Made by a program: the position numbers and the translations under genes. The notes beneath the pieces were generated by a model. The model saw nothing but the letters and a program-made list of their open reading frames with translations, made no database searches and was not told the DNA's origin. Source: an uncultured Pseudomonadota bacterium (GTDB taxonomy: Bacteria; Myxococcota_A; UBA796; SXON01). From it: a DNA stretch of 64,000 bases. The stretch spans positions 59,994 through 123,993 of the forward strand of contig CAIMSU010000156.1 of the NCBI GenBank assembly GCA_903844155.1, written 5' to 3'. This document shows positions 39,317-49,400 of this stretch, piece by piece (positions within the stretch are counted from its first letter, which is position 1; each line of letters starts with the position of its first letter).

Positions 39317-41190
39317 GCGCAAACCTCCGTTATTTCGCTACGCTGGTCCTCCTCGCCGGCCTCGGCAGCGGCTGCACGACGAACACCGGCATCCTGCTGC
39401 ACTTTGACGGGCCGATCGCCGCTGCCATCATCCCGGGCGGGGCTAGCATCTTCGACGAGCCCGTGGGCCTCGTCGCCAACCAGCACTCGGGCGAGATCGT
39501 CCCGTTGGACCTGGAAGAAGGGCGGTTGCTCACGCTGTCGAAGACCGCGAGCTTCCTGCACACCCCCATGCTTCCCACCGGCCAGAACCGGCTCCTCGGC
39601 GACGTGGAGGTCTACGTGGCGGCCGACGGTGCGACGACGGTCTGGGCGACGGACACGTCCGGGCCAAGCGTCCTGCACCTGCCCTGGTACGCTGTCGACG
39701 CCGACGGCCTGCCCGTCCTCACCACCCCGACCACGAGCGGACGCGGCTTTGTCGACGCAGACGGCTCGGGGGACACCGCCAGCTTGTCCAACGTCGAGGC
39801 GCGCGACGGCTTTGCGACGACCGAGGACTGGACGATCAGCTACGACGGCACGCGGTGGTGGGTCGAGGGCACCGCCTCCGGGCCGCAGTCCAGCGAGCCG
39901 CTCGCGGACACCGCGTACTGGACGGACAACGGGGAGCTTGGCTTCACGATCTCCGGGAGCGCGACCGCCGGCGACCGGTTCGAGGTCCACACGGACAACG
40001 GCCTCGTCGAGACGCCGACGGACGAGCCCATCGTCGATCTGGCGGTTGTTGGCGACGAAGTCTGGGGCAGCTATTCGGACGCCACCGCGAGCGGCCTCAT
40101 CGGCTGGGACGCGGTCACCGGCGACGTCCGGCGGACGGTGCGTTTCGGCGTCGGCAGCGGCGCAGGCCGGATGACGACCGCGAACATCGATGGGAAGGAC
40201 GTGCTGTTTGTCGCGGACACGCGGCTGGCGCAGGTCCACGAGGTCGACGTGGCCACCGCGTTGGAGACCGCGACCATCCCGGCCGCCGCGCCGGTCGTGG
40301 ACGTCGCGTACAGCGCCGGCCTGGACGTGGAGGGAAATCCCTACACCCACCTGTTCGTCGCCCCCGTCGGGCTCTCGCGCGTGGACGTCTATGATCCCGT
40401 CGCCGGGCTCGCCGTCGACCCGAACCCGCTCACGCTCGCGGCCGATGGCGTCAACATCGGCTCGCCGATCTCGGGCCTCGCCGCCAGCATCGGCAGCGTC
40501 TGGCAGCAGAAGCTCACCACCTGGGGCGCCCGGCCGCGCGTGCCCACGATCGCGGTGGCGACCGCCGACGGCTACGTCTTCCAGCTCGACGCCTCCACCG
40601 GCTGCGCGGAGACCGACCTTCGCGGCCCGCACGGCCCCAACCAGCTCTGGCTGACGACCGACCAGTACGCGGTCGTCAACGACGTCGGTCCCATCTCCGA
40701 CTCGGCGCTCTGGGTCGACGCCGACTCGGGCGAGCAGGCCGCCTTCCCGGACTGCGGCGGCATCACCCAGTCCGAAACGTGGACGATCACCTACGACTCC
40801 GGCCTGAACTCGTGGTCCGTGACCGGCTCGCACAGCGGCCTCCAGGCGCGCCGCGCCTACGACGACGTGCGCTACATCAGCGACGAGGGCGGCATCAGCT
40901 TCCTCGTGGTGTCCGGCTCACAGCCCGCGACCGACGGCGACCAGTTCTACCTGACTGTGTCGGCAGGCCTGCTCGCCATCAAGGGCGTTGACACCACGCT
41001 CGACGGCACCGTCGACAGCGCGCTGCAATTCCCAGGGCGCCCGGCCGCCTACGAGACGAACGTTGGCGCTACGGGCGGCGGCTGGGATGCGGTCGACCGT
41101 CGCGAGGACGTGCTGCTGCCGATGACGGACGCGGACGCCGCAGCGCGCATCGAGCTCGACCCCGGCAAGTCCGAGGTTGAGTGGGAGTAG
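39313..41190 (+). CDS. Large propeller-like lipoprotein, partner of the preceding one
   Basis: 625 residues from GTG 39313. The signal peptide ends in LGSGC (Cys21). The body resembles an NHL/YncE-like propeller: VGLVANQHSGEIVPLDLEEG, VWATDTSGPSVLHLPWYAVD, KDVLFVADTRLAQVHEVDVA, VPTIAVATADGYVFQLD. Two related segments, EDWTISYDGTRWWVEGTASG (about 175) and ETWTITYDSGLNSWSVTGSH (about 490), show an internal repeat. No catalytic site seen. Operon partner of the 1152-residue lipoprotein; function unknown. Confidence 0.85.
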   Translation: MSANLRYFATLVLLAGLGSGCTTNTGILLHFDGPIAAAIIPGGASIFDEPVGLVANQHSGEIVPLDLEEGRLLTLSKTASFLHTPMLPTGQNRLLGDVEVYVAADGATTVWATDTSGPSVLHLPWYAVDADGLPVLTTPTTSGRGFVDADGSGDTASLSNVEARDGFATTEDWTISYDGTRWWVEGTASGPQSSEPLADTAYWTDNGELGFTISGSATAGDRFEVHTDNGLVETPTDEPIVDLAVVGDEVWGSYSDATASGLIGWDAVTGDVRRTVRFGVGSGAGRMTTANIDGKDVLFVADTRLAQVHEVDVATALETATIPAAAPVVDVAYSAGLDVEGNPYTHLFVAPVGLSRVDVYDPVAGLAVDPNPLTLAADGVNIGSPISGLAASIGSVWQQKLTTWGARPRVPTIAVATADGYVFQLDASTGCAETDLRGPHGPNQLWLTTDQYAVVNDVGPISDSALWVDADSGEQAAFPDCGGITQSETWTITYDSGLNSWSVTGSHSGLQARRAYDDVRYISDEGGISFLVVSGSQPATDGDQFYLTVSAGLLAIKGVDTTLDGTVDSALQFPGRPAAYETNVGATGGGWDAVDRREDVLLPMTDADAAARIELDPGKSEVEWE

Positions 41191-41206
41191 TCCCGCGTCT
41201 GGCCGG

Positions 41207-41767
41207 TCAGCCCGGCGTCGGCGCCGTGTAGTTCAGCGGGTACTCAAAGGTGTCACCGTCCGGCAGGGCGTGGGCAGGGAACGCCGCGTATTTGAGCACG
41301 TCCTGCACGCAGGTCTGGATCGCGGGCGTAGCTCCACCGTCGTCCTCGATCGCGACCTTCGCCACGCGCCCAGTGCACGCAACGTTCACGGACAACATGA
41401 GCTTCACGGATTGCGCGCCTTGAAAGCACTTCAGGGTGTTCTGGACGGCGGCGTGCATCACCGTCCGCACGGCGTCGGGGTCGAGGCCGGCCGAGGCGTC
41501 CATCGCGTCGTCGCCAACATCGGTCGGGCCCTTGAGACAGGGCTTTTCGGGCGGGAGGTGCAGGCCGCTCACCGCCGCGATGTTGCCTGAGAGCCTGGAG
41601 CCGCCGGGGGTGGCCTGGGACGGCGCGCCCGTCGCCCAGCCGCTGTTCTGGACCCGGCCGTTGCGCATGAGCGCGACACCCCCGAGCAGCAGGAGGGCGA
41701 TGGTGCCGATGGCGGCGAAGCTCCAGAGCGGGGAGCGTTCGGAGGCAGGTGGCGTGGGTTCGGGCAT
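41207..41767 (-). CDS. AgmX/TonB-C-like anchored periplasmic protein
   Basis: 186 residues. One N-terminal membrane anchor (LWSFAAIGTIALLLLGGVALM) and a flexible linker precede a C-terminal domain with KLMLSVNVACTGRVAKVAIED, CVQDVLKYAAFPA and EYPLNYTAP. The v.G.v..v.i......l..Cv...l....FP pattern is that of the AgmX/PglI-type C-terminal domain seen in myxobacterial gliding and TonB-like proteins, with two Cys that could pair (LKCFQ and QTCVQ). It should span from inner membrane into the periplasm. It follows the glycosyltransferase gene after 9 bases. Confidence 0.8.
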   Translation of the reverse strand: MPEPTPPASERSPLWSFAAIGTIALLLLGGVALMRNGRVQNSGWATGAPSQATPGGSRLSGNIAAVSGLHLPPEKPCLKGPTDVGDDAMDASAGLDPDAVRTVMHAAVQNTLKCFQGAQSVKLMLSVNVACTGRVAKVAIEDDGGATPAIQTCVQDVLKYAAFPAHALPDGDTFEYPLNYTAPTPG

Positions 41768-41776
41768 TGGGAGGGA

Positions 41777-43411
41777 CTATCTGGGCGGAGCGGCGGCGGG
41801 TACCCAGCCGGCGGGATTCTGGGCGAGCACCCGGACCACGCGCGCGTGGACGTCGCCGACCGTCAGGGTTGAGACCGGCTCCACGATCAGGCCGCGCTCC
41901 AGGCGCGTCGCTGGCTCGCCATACGCGGATTCGATGAGCAGGGCGCCCTCGGCCAACGACACGGGCGTCGTCGAAAAATCGTACGATCGCACTGGGATGT
42001 CTGGGTAGCCGGTCCAGGTCCTGCCGACGCCGGCTGCGAGGTAGCTGCCGACCCAAGGAGTCGCCTGACTGGGCAACGACTCGAGCGCGGCGCGGTCTGC
42101 GTAGGCGCTGTCGATGCCGGCCATCGACGCCTCGGGGCCGTTCAGGTGCACGCGGTGCAACCAGAGAAGCTGGGCGAGCGCGAGCGGGACCGGCATCCTG
42201 GCCGCGGTCGTGACGACGAAGACCGCGACCGCGGGGAGCAGGTATCGGACGTGGGTGTACGCGTCGAGCGTGCCGTCGTTCGCGTAGTATCGGACGAAGG
42301 CGAAGAAGATGCAGGATGCGAGGACGAAGCTCAGCTCAGCGGGGGCGACCAGCAGGCCTCCCGCGCCAAGCAGGAGTAGCATCCGGCCCTGATCGACGGC
42401 GAGGAATCTACCGGTGCCAAGCAGGTTATCACCGAGCTCGGTCCAGGACGCCGGGGATTGCACCACGGGCGCGAGGCCACCGTGCACCGCAGCCCAGACT
42501 GCCAGCGCGCCGACAGGGGCGAGCACCGGGACCGGCGCCTCCCGTCGACGGAGCGCTTGCGCCAACCCGGGGACGACGAGAAGGACACCCGGCTCCTTGA
42601 TCCAGGTGGCAAGCGCTGCACAGACTGCGAACCTCGTCCAGGCACCCCGATTCAGCGCTTCGAGCGCCAACGGGACGCACGCGAGGAGCGGCAAGTCCAG
42701 CTCCGGCCTGAGAAGTTGAGCGAGGACGCCCGGAATCGTCCACACCGCGAGCCCTGCCAACGGCCGACGATGTGTGTCGGCGAGCGCGACGAAGCCCACG
42801 CCGATCGCTGCGGCCGGGAGCAGGCATGCTGCGCGCACCGAGCCGAGCGTGCACCCGAAGCGGAGGAATGCGCCCAACCACCAGTACCAGAGCGGGGGGT
42901 GCCCGTAGTCTGGGAGCCCGCTCGCCCACTGTGGCGGAATCGGTGCGCCGTGGCCGATGACGTCGAGGGGCAGCGGGCCGTGCGCCGCGAGCACGGGGCC
43001 GAACTCGGCTTGCTGGATCGCGGTGGGCACGAACCAGAACAGCGCGTCCTCCACGAGCGGGGCATCCCAGTGTCCGAGGATCCACAGGACCGGGATGAGT
43101 GCGCCAAGCGCGTAGCTGACCGATCGGCCGCTTGCCGTGGCCGAGGGCAGCCTCGCGCGGACAAAGCGGTTCCCGGTCGCTCCGGTGAGCCATCCTGCGA
43201 GGGACGCCGCACGCCCGGGTTGGGCTTCGTGCGTCGCAACTGGCGCTTTCGGGTGTTTGTCGACGTTTGGATGCTGCTCCGTGGAAAGGATTTCCGGCGT
43301 GCGGGCGCGCCTGGCTTCGCACCCAGCTGCGGGCGAATGCCTGAGGCGAGCTGCGGCGCCATCCGCTCGACTGGGCTCGGCCGCGCCAATGTGCCAGTCC
43401 TCGCCGCTCAT
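41777..43411 (-). CDS. GT-C-type membrane glycosyltransferase
   Basis: Up to 544 residues. About ten hydrophobic helices are seen from residue 97 on (VSYALGALIPVLWILGHWD, ACLLPAAAIGVGFVALA, LAGLAVWTIPGVLAQLL, YLLPAVAVFVVTTAA), with an acidic loop after the first helix (DAPLVEDALFWF) as expected for the DD/DE site of lipid-phosphate-sugar-using GT-C enzymes such as ArnT. A soluble periplasmic end domain follows. The first 75 residues are polar and poorly coded, so the true start is probably nearer the first helix. Donor and acceptor unknown. Divergent from the Nudix gene 30 bases away. Confidence 0.8.
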   Translation of the reverse strand: MSGEDWHIGAAEPSRADGAAARLRHSPAAGCEARRARTPEILSTEQHPNVDKHPKAPVATHEAQPGRAASLAGWLTGATGNRFVRARLPSATASGRSVSYALGALIPVLWILGHWDAPLVEDALFWFVPTAIQQAEFGPVLAAHGPLPLDVIGHGAPIPPQWASGLPDYGHPPLWYWWLGAFLRFGCTLGSVRAACLLPAAAIGVGFVALADTHRRPLAGLAVWTIPGVLAQLLRPELDLPLLACVPLALEALNRGAWTRFAVCAALATWIKEPGVLLVVPGLAQALRRREAPVPVLAPVGALAVWAAVHGGLAPVVQSPASWTELGDNLLGTGRFLAVDQGRMLLLLGAGGLLVAPAELSFVLASCIFFAFVRYYANDGTLDAYTHVRYLLPAVAVFVVTTAARMPVPLALAQLLWLHRVHLNGPEASMAGIDSAYADRAALESLPSQATPWVGSYLAAGVGRTWTGYPDIPVRSYDFSTTPVSLAEGALLIESAYGEPATRLERGLIVEPVSTLTVGDVHARVVRVLAQNPAGWVPAAAPPR

Positions 43412-43440
43412 CCGAAAGCCTATCGCCTTAGAACCCCCGG

Positions 43441-44127
43441 ATGTCCGACCCCGTCGCCAACGCGCCCGCCGCCCCCCGTCTCGCCGCCACCATCGTGCTC
43501 CTGCGCGACAGCGACCGCGGCCCTGAAGTCTGGCTCCAGGAGCGCAGTCGCGCGGTCGGGTTCATGCCTTCTGCCTGGGTTTTTCCCGGCGGACGCGTGG
43601 ACCCCGGCGACGAAGACGGCCTGTCGTCGCCCGACGAGCGCGTCCCCCGCGCGTTCTGGACCGCCGCGGTGCGAGAGCTGGCGGAGGAAGCCAACATTCA
43701 GCTCCCGCTGGACGCCCTGCGCCCGTACGCTCGCTGGATCACGCCGACCGCGGAACCTCGGCGTTTTGACACACTCTTTTTCGTCGCGCGCGCTCCCGAG
43801 GGGGCAGCGCCTCGCGTGGACGGCCAGGAAGCGGTCGCGGGTGGGTGGTTCGGCGTTGGCGACGCCGTCGACCGTATCGAAGCCGGCACGCTGCCGACCG
43901 CGCCTCCCACCCTCCGCACGCTCTGGGAATTGCGCGATGAACCCGACGTGGCCGCGATCCTCGCCCCCGAGCGTCGCCTCGTCCCCTGCTGTCCTGCGTA
44001 CCACATCGACCCCGACGGCACGCACTTTGTGCTCCTCCCCGGGGACCCGGACCACCCGTCGCCCGACGCGGTCGACCCCCCGCACCGCTACGCATTCCTG
44101 CAGGGCCGGTGGTGGGCGCGGGGCTGA
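43441..44127 (+). CDS. Nudix hydrolase
   Basis: 228 residues. The Nudix box is split by an insertion: FPGGRVDPGDED, 18 residues, then TAAVRELAEEANI, which supplies the REUxEE core. This long form resembles NUDT7/NUDT19-type hydrolases that act on CoA or other nucleotide-diphosphate compounds. DTLFFVARAP and EAVAGGWFGVGDAV fit the sheet that follows. The N-terminus APRLAATIVLLRDSDRGPEV is the first strand pair. Likely cytoplasmic housekeeping enzyme; substrate not predictable. It converges on the pbpC gene. Confidence 0.92.
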   Translation: MSDPVANAPAAPRLAATIVLLRDSDRGPEVWLQERSRAVGFMPSAWVFPGGRVDPGDEDGLSSPDERVPRAFWTAAVRELAEEANIQLPLDALRPYARWITPTAEPRRFDTLFFVARAPEGAAPRVDGQEAVAGGWFGVGDAVDRIEAGTLPTAPPTLRTLWELRDEPDVAAILAPERRLVPCCPAYHIDPDGTHFVLLPGDPDHPSPDAVDPPHRYAFLQGRWWARG

Positions 44128-44155
44128 CCGCTGGCGGCCCCGTCAGGCGCCCCCG

Positions 44156-46477
44156 TCAGGCGCCCCCGCCCTGCACTGCGATTGCCCGGGTCGTCGTCGC
44201 GCCACCGGCGTCCATCACGCTCACGGTGTGCTTGCCGGGCGCCGGCGTCCACCATTGGCGCTCGCCCGCCCGCCCCCGCGCGAGCAGCCTGCCGTCGACG
44301 TACCAGACCAGCTCGCCCTCACCCTCCGCCTCAAGCGCCACCTGCTGGTCGGTGGCCGCCATGCCGGGGATCAGCAGGATGGTCTGGTTCTCGCCCGGCG
44401 CCAGGATCCGCGGCACTCGCGCGTTTGCCGGCGCGCAACCGGGCGCCCATGGCGGCACCGTAGGCTCGACGCTCAGGCGATCCCCGAGGTACCGTGCGAC
44501 ATTCGCGGGCCATTGCACGAAGGTCGCGGAGGTGGTCGGGCCGGTCGCACACTCCGGGGTGACGCGTTGCCCGGTAGCGGTCGAAACCTGCGCTGTGACG
44601 TGCAGCGGGCAGGCGACGTGTGGGGCGTGGCCGACGAGCCCGAGGACCCGGGTGCGGGGGCAGTCGGGGCCCGCTGCCTCCCCGGAGAGCGCGCAGGCCT
44701 CGACCTGCTCGACGTCGTTGGGCGCGGGATCGTCGCCGGCGGGGCCGGGTGGCAGGCCGTCGTGGAGGCCTTCGAGGGTGTCAAAAAGCAAGGGGGCGGC
44801 GGATTCTGCGCCGACCAGCGCCTGCGAGGGGGCCTCGTTGAAGTTCCCAAGCCAGACGACCACGGTGTATCGGGCCCCGGAGCCGACAGCCCATGCGTCG
44901 CGGTTTCCAAAACTCGTCCCGGTCTTCCAGTGGATTCGCAGCGGAGCGCCGGTCAGGGTGGCGCGCGAGGGGAAGTCGGGCCGGTCGCGCAGGCGCAGGG
45001 TCTCGCGGGTGATCCACGCGGCGCCGGGCGAGACGATGCGCGTCGTGGCGGCTTCGCGCTCATCGGCGAGCGCGGTGAGGGGGTGTACGCGCCCATCTTC
45101 GGCGATCGCCGTGTACAGTTGTGCGAGCTCCAGCGGGGTGACCTCCAGGCCCCCGACGATCGCCGACAGCCCGTAGGTGCCCGGCACGGGGGAGAGGTGG
45201 CGGACGCCGCCCGCGCGCAGCGTCCCGAGGAACGACTCCACGCCGAACCGGGAGAGGAGGTTGACGAACGGGACGTTGAGCGACCGCGAGAGCGCCTCGT
45301 CCATCCGGACCATCCCGGACCACTGGTGGTCGTAGTTGTCCGGGCTGTAGCTGCCATAGTGAGCGGGCACGTCGGCGACGAGCGATGCGGGGCGGACCAG
45401 CCCGCGGTCCATCGCGAGGCCGTAGAGGATGGGCTTGAGCGCGGAGCCGGGCGAGCGCGGTTGCGCGAACGGCGCGATCTGGGACCCGGGGTGGTCGCCG
45501 AGCCCATCCAGCCCCGCGAGTGCCTGGACCCGTCCGGTCGCGTGCTCCACGACGATGATGCAGCCGTTGTCGATGCCGGTCTCGTGCAGGCGATCGGAGG
45601 CGCCGTCGAGCGTTCGCGCGGCAACACGCTGGGCGCCGCGGTCGAGCGTTGTCCGCACCACGCGTTGCGAGTGCCGGGCTCCGACGGTGTCGAGCCAGAG
45701 CGCGGCGTGAGGGATGTCCCGGGGGATCGCCGCGAAGCCGACGGGGACGCTGGTCTGGACGACGGACGCGAGCGTCGCGCCGGACCAGAGTCGGGTGGCG
45801 ATGGCGTCCCGCGCGGAGGTCAGCCTTTCGCGGTTTGCCGGCGACGGCGACCGGTGGTTCGGATCCTGCGGGATGGCCAGCAGCGTCGCGATCTCCGCGG
45901 GCGAGAGCGCGGCCGACGTGTGCCCGAACATCCACAGCGAAGCGGCCTCGACGCCCTGGATGTTGCGGCCGTAGGGCACGTCCGTGAGGTAGGTCGCGAG
46001 CGTCTGGGACTTGGTGCGTCGAAGGTCGAATTGCAGTGCCCGGAGCGCGTCGAGCGCCTTGTTCGGCAACGTCCGCGCGCGGGGCTCGGTCATGCGCGCG
46101 ACCTGCATCGTCAGCGTGCTCGCACCGCTCACCACCCGGCCGCGGAGCAGGTCCAAGCCCGCTGCCCGAGCGATGGCGATGGGGTCGACGCCGGGGTGCA
46201 GCCAGTAGCGGGCGTCCTCCACTGCGAGGAGCGCCTTGACGTAGGCCGGGTCGACGGCGTCGAGCGCTACCGGCACGCGCCATTGCTCGTCGGCCGAGAG
46301 GCTCAGCCACGCTGCGGAGCCGTCCTCGTAGCGGATCTCTTCCGACCCCTCACGGTCGAGGGAGGCGGGGAGCGGGACGAGCCACGCGGTCGCGAGGAGC
46401 AGAGGCCAGAGCGCGAAGGCGAGCACCAGCATCGGCCCCAGGCCCCTCGAACCTCGCGATGGCACCAGGCTGCTCAC
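44156..46477 (-). CDS. pbpC: Penicillin-binding protein 1C
   Basis: 773 residues. A membrane anchor at 14-35 is followed by a GT51 transglycosylase (LAVEDARYWLHPGVD, GASTLTMQVARM, NIQGVEAASLWMFG) and a transpeptidase with the three active-site motifs: SPGSALKP, SRSLN and HWKTGTS. A C-terminal BiPBP_C Ig-like domain ends the protein. The enzyme polymerises and crosslinks peptidoglycan in the periplasm. The paired alpha-2-macroglobulin gene lies 9 bases upstream, the usual bacterial partnership in which the macroglobulin is thought to protect the envelope and PBP1C to repair the wall. Confidence 0.96.
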   Translation of the reverse strand: MSSLVPSRGSRGLGPMLVLAFALWPLLLATAWLVPLPASLDREGSEEIRYEDGSAAWLSLSADEQWRVPVALDAVDPAYVKALLAVEDARYWLHPGVDPIAIARAAGLDLLRGRVVSGASTLTMQVARMTEPRARTLPNKALDALRALQFDLRRTKSQTLATYLTDVPYGRNIQGVEAASLWMFGHTSAALSPAEIATLLAIPQDPNHRSPSPANRERLTSARDAIATRLWSGATLASVVQTSVPVGFAAIPRDIPHAALWLDTVGARHSQRVVRTTLDRGAQRVAARTLDGASDRLHETGIDNGCIIVVEHATGRVQALAGLDGLGDHPGSQIAPFAQPRSPGSALKPILYGLAMDRGLVRPASLVADVPAHYGSYSPDNYDHQWSGMVRMDEALSRSLNVPFVNLLSRFGVESFLGTLRAGGVRHLSPVPGTYGLSAIVGGLEVTPLELAQLYTAIAEDGRVHPLTALADEREAATTRIVSPGAAWITRETLRLRDRPDFPSRATLTGAPLRIHWKTGTSFGNRDAWAVGSGARYTVVVWLGNFNEAPSQALVGAESAAPLLFDTLEGLHDGLPPGPAGDDPAPNDVEQVEACALSGEAAGPDCPRTRVLGLVGHAPHVACPLHVTAQVSTATGQRVTPECATGPTTSATFVQWPANVARYLGDRLSVEPTVPPWAPGCAPANARVPRILAPGENQTILLIPGMAATDQQVALEAEGEGELVWYVDGRLLARGRAGERQWWTPAPGKHTVSVMDAGGATTTRAIAVQGGGA

Positions 46478-46486
46478 GGCCGTGTC

Positions 46487-49400
46487 CTACCGGACCTGTC
46501 CTTCCCAGGGCGCCGTCACCACGACGGGCCCGCCCGCCGTGCGCGCCCAAAGCTCCGGGTCGTACATCGCCTCCGTGCTCACGTCCGGCAGGTGAAAGCT
46601 CCCCGCGAACGTGGCCCGGACCATGTAGACGACATGCGCGCTCTGACCGGCCGCGAGCGTTCCGAACACCTCGACCCGGTCATCGCGGACGTTCATGTTG
46701 TCCGTCGTCCAGAGCGTGTCCGGGTCCGCCCAATCGGGCATCGCGCCGCGGCCGAGCCGCGGGTTCTCGATCTCCCATGCGGCGGGAATCCGGTCGGTCA
46801 GGGCGATGTTCTGGATGCCGTAGCCGGTCTTGTTCTCCACCGTGATGTCGACGTAGATCGGGTCACCGAGCTTGAGCGTCGCGGGATTCACCACGTCGCC
46901 CGCCGCGGTCTTCCACACCCGGCTCACAGCGAGACCCTGGCCGCCCCAGAGCTTCTCGCCCGCGACCCGGTTGCCGCTCGTGGTGACGACCGCGTAGAGC
47001 CCGGGCTTCCCGGCCACCGTCAGCGCACCGCGCGCCATCGTCGGCCGCGAGAGCAGCCAGGTCGCGCTGCCTGCCGCGCCGAGCGGTGGCTGCGTGATTC
47101 CACCCGCAAACAGCGTCGCCGTCACGCTTTCAGGGGCCTTGCCCACCGACTTGCCGAGGCCCGTCAAGCCCCATGCCAGCTCCTGAGTGGTGAACGCCCA
47201 GCTCTCTTTCGTCCCCGAGAGCTCCCCGGCGACGACGTCCGCGAGCGGCTGACCAGCCGGATCGTCGCCGAACAGGTCCCGGAAGATCGACAGGATCAAC
47301 CCACGCTCCCGCAGCTCCGACCAGAACGTCCAGTCGTTCTCGCGCTTCCAGGCCATGGACACCGCGGGGTGCTTCAACTCCTTCTCGTAGCGATGGTCGC
47401 CGGCCAGCCAGATCGCCGCCTGAAGCGTGTAGCGGTCCTCGTCGCGCGCGTCGTGGCCAAGGTTGTCGTAGAGGCGCTGGGCTGCAGCGAGCTGAGGCTG
47501 CCCCGCGCGTGCGAGCAGGTAGTGCGCGTAGGCCCGATCGTGGTCGGTGATGCGCGTGCTGTCGAGCTGGCGGCCGAGCCAGCGAACGGCGTCGTCGACG
47601 TCGTCCTTCGGTACGGCGTACCCGGCTTGTTGCGCGTCCAGCAGGAAGTGGACGGCGTAGGTCGTCCCCCACACCACGGGGTCACGCTCGCCTGGCCAGT
47701 ACGAAAACCCGCCCGATGGCGTCTGCATCGACAGCACCCGGTCGATGCCCGCCTGCACCATGTCCGCGATCTTGTGCTCGCGGATGCTGTCCGGCGCCAC
47801 CTTGGTGACGAGGTCCTGCGCGTAAAGGAGGGGTCGGGCGCTGGACGTCGTCTGCTCGATGCAGCCGTAGGGGTAGTGCAGGAGGTACTTCAGGTGGGAG
47901 AACGCCTGTGCGTAGGGGTTCGCCGTCACCCAGATCTGCGTGTGCTCACTCCCGGGCTTCCAGCCCGTCAACACGCCCGCCAGCGAGACCGGCGCATCGG
48001 CCAGGGGCACGCGGACGGTCTCGGTGACCTCGGGCTCCGAGAGCTCGACGGGGATGTCAAAATGGTCGGTCGACAGCTCCTTTCCGGCCGTAGCCCGGAT
48101 GTCGACGCGCGCCGCCCCGACACCCTTCGCCGCGAGCTGGAAGACCAGCGTTCCCGAGGCGTTCGGCGCGAGGGTGAGCGTGCCGGTTTGTGCGCCGCCC
48201 GAGGCGATCGCAAGCCCACCTCCGCCGAGGTCCACCCAGGCCAGTTGCGCGGGCGAGCCAGCCTCGCTCACCTTCATCTCCACGTTGACCGTCTGCGGGC
48301 CCCCCGTCAGGTTGGTGATCTGCACCGGAACCTGCGCGACGTCGCCCACCGTCAGGAACCGGGGCATCGTGGCGACGAGCGTGAGGGGGTCCCGGACCAC
48401 CGTGCTCTGGCTCGCGTGCCCCATTCGGGAGCGCGTGGCCGCGACCGCCATGATGTGGAGCGACCCGCGGTAGCTCGGAACCTGGAGCGTCACCGTCGCC
48501 TTTCCCGAGGAGGGCACGGCGACGACGCCGGACCACAGGGCGACGGGATGGACCATCTGCACGCGACCGAAGCCCGCGCCACCAGCGTCTCCGCCGGTGC
48601 CCCGACTGGCACCGCCCGGCTGGGAGAGCAGCGTCCAACCGACCGTTTCATAGCTCTCGACGCCGAGGGCCCGCCGGGCGAAGATCGCGGTGGCGGGATC
48701 CGGGTCGGGGAACTTCGTGAGCGAGAGGATGCCCTCGTCGACCGCCGCGATCGTGACGAACGCGGGCTCGGTCTGGGCGCCGATGTCCACCGAGACCGTG
48801 AGCGGGCTCTGCGGACGGACCTCGTCGGGGACGACGAGCTTGACCGGCATCGCGTATTGCTCTGGGAGGATGCGGAGATTTGCGACGCCGAACGCCCGGT
48901 CCGGGATGAACGCCGTCGGCGACTCCAGGTGCGGGTCCTTCACGATGAGCGCGGAGACGTAGACGTTCGGCCGGAACGCCTCCACTGGGAACGACCAGGA
49001 TGCCGGGCCCGCCTTCACTTCCTCCCAGTGGCTCTGGATCACGGAGTCCGCCTCGACCGTCCACAGCACGTGGCCGGCGTAAGGCGCGAGGGTGTGCACG
49101 GTCACGGAGTCTCCGACCTTCGCGGAGTCCGGGACGGTGAGCGCCAGGGAGTCCGGCAGTTGCGGCCGCGGCGTCTGGTCCACGGAGCTGTCCCAGCTTG
49201 ACCACCACCACCGGCGGCTGGCGCTGTCGACCCGAACTTCAGTTCGTTCGTGGCCGAGATCCGCGGTGACGACCCAACCCGCAGCGTCCCCGGCCGGCGC
49301 GAGATCGGTGCTGAACACGCCATTGACCGCGACGACCGCGACACCCGCCTCCCGCGCGCGCCTGGGCGTCCGCCGGTACACGGACTCATTCGTCGCGTCA

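Noticed and set aside
42458-49201. A 2247-codon open frame on the plus strand
   Set aside because: It lies antisense to the GT-C transferase, pbpC and the alpha-2-macroglobulin gene, whose lipobox, thioester and active-site motifs are certain. Its product is Arg/Gly/Asp/Val-rich without a domain; long antisense frames are expected at this GC content.
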